Shown here piece by piece: positions 12,520 to 12,635 of a stretch of DNA of 12,635 bases. Numbering within the stretch: position 1 is the stretch's first letter; every line of letters starts with the position of its first letter. The notes beneath the pieces were generated by a model. The model was not told the origin of the DNA. It saw only the letters and a program-made list of their open reading frames with translations, and did no database searches. Where the stretch lies: the NCBI RefSeq assembly GCF_000188695.1, contig NW_004754902.1, positions 327,514-340,148 on the forward strand. Reading direction: 5' to 3'. The translations under genes were made by a program, and so were the position numbers. Source of the DNA: Salpingoeca rosetta. Lineage: Eukaryota; Opisthokonta; Choanoflagellata; Craspedida; Salpingoecidae.

Positions 12520-12635
12520 GTGTGCGTGAGTGTGTGTATGGGTGTGTGTCATGTGCGGGTCGGTGTGGTGCTCATCATAATTTGCAATTTGCACAGGACG
12601 ACTCAAACAACTTATCATCACGCCACACCACTCAC
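9500..12635 (+). CDS. Type I single-pass membrane protein with long low-complexity cytoplasmic tail, 3' end outside window
   Basis: At least 844 residues. Residues 1-36 form a signal peptide: basic MRQQRQRR, hydrophobic SVVLLAVLIGAFCPLIALG. The ectodomain (about 37-213) has a Thr/Ala-rich start, then a compact region from FACWFPTPDHAAIV through VTAVLDAAAVPASSV to VGVKVELSI, an alpha/beta pattern like SEA/ferredoxin-type surface modules, with only three Cys (86, 189, 195). Residues 214-235 (LVVIVVGCVVGGVAFVVAVI and on) are the membrane helix with a GxxxG motif. The tail is Gly/Asp, then Asn/Ser, Pro (PPPPPP), His/Gln and Thr rich, with Q18 and Q12 tracts and a DMFADMFNAQSPNFSDEL segment. The small 3' exons are strongly basic. 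ATG 9500 is the first in-frame ATG. Topology is secure; function and family are unrecognised. Confidence 0.83.
11312..11464 (+). repeat. Coding poly-Q tracts: pure (CAA)18 and mixed (CAA)4(CAG)8
   Basis: The first tract, 11312-11365, is an uninterrupted CAA repeat. The second, 11429-11464, switches from CAA to CAG. They are separated by a 21-residue non-repetitive piece containing VCSVGRVHGAAMGM. Confidence 0.95.
11825..11895. repeat. (GT)n microsatellite in membrane-protein intron 1
   Basis: A nearly pure GT run of about 70 nt begins some 25 nt after the donor at 11799, on the sense strand. Confidence 0.96.
11985..12037 (+). CDS. Membrane-protein gene exon 2
   Basis: The acceptor is CACTCCTCGTGGTGCAG. 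Phase 1 joining gives K-SQRSPVQAGTADKLPNK. The donor is AAG|GTGCGC, phase 0. Confidence 0.8.
12161..12205 (+). CDS. Membrane-protein gene exon 3
   Basis: The acceptor is TCCATGCATTTCAG. It reads GATSVKKPTKAATKR, basic. The donor is AGG|GTGAGC, phase 0 at both ends. Confidence 0.82.
12360..12455 (+). CDS. Membrane-protein gene exon 4, highly basic
   Basis: The acceptor is GTGGTTGCTTGCAG. It reads SRRQAGQDKPKTPRV and RDRRDYMKAYRRQRRQQ. The donor is CAA|GTGCGT, phase 0. The basic helix-like stretch could be a nuclear localisation or nucleic-acid/phosphoinositide-binding segment; no leucine heptad is visible after it. Confidence 0.83.
12461..12540. repeat. (GT)n microsatellite in membrane-protein intron 4
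   Basis: A GT run starts within ten bases of the donor at 12456, sense strand, with GC and GA interruptions at its 3' end. Confidence 0.95.
12597..12635 (+). CDS. Membrane-protein gene exon 5, cut by window edge
   Basis: The acceptor is TGCAATTTGCACAG. It reads DDSNNLSSRHTTH in phase 0 and runs off the window. Confidence 0.72.

Overview
The window is eukaryotic genomic DNA from a GC-rich, intron-dense organism. It holds three protein-coding genes, each cut into many short exons by introns of about 100-415 nt. Splice junctions are recognisable because phases match across introns and domain consensus sequences are restored. Most introns carry long (GT)n/(CA)n microsatellites. This architecture, together with glutamine-rich regulators, an ankyrin protein and a large single-pass membrane protein, fits a unicellular relative of animals such as a choanoflagellate (Salpingoeca/Monosiga-like). 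The species assignment is inference and was not tested by any search.

Layout. (1) Positions 1 to about 4.3-5.0 kb, minus strand: a glutamine-rich C2H2 zinc-finger protein, probably a transcription factor, whose 3' end lies beyond position 1. Its exons give a poly-Q N-terminal half, a Ser/Asn linker, one degenerate finger, a Cys-pair module without histidines, two canonical C2H2 fingers and a KRKRKPDRRR nuclear-localisation-like stretch. (2) About 5.0-6.25 kb: divergent intergenic/5' region with no convincing gene. (3) 6251-8838, plus strand: a complete eight-exon gene for a protein of about 264 residues made almost entirely of ankyrin repeats. One of its introns is best explained as GC-AG. 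(4) 8839-9499: intergenic/5' leader ending in a CAA-rich stretch. (5) 9500 to beyond 12635, plus strand: a type I membrane protein with signal peptide, small ectodomain, one membrane helix and a long low-complexity cytoplasmic tail rich in Q, H, S and G that ends in strongly basic exons. The 3' end is outside the window.

Genes 1 and 2 are divergent; genes 2 and 3 are in tandem. Nothing in the sequence proves that they work together. Two genome-level signals stand out. The GT microsatellites follow the sense strand of each gene and mostly sit just downstream of the donor. The donors strongly prefer G at +3 (GTGCGT, GTGTGT, GTGAGT). All exon borders are by-eye predictions; the least certain are at the 5' end and the far 3' end of the zinc-finger gene.
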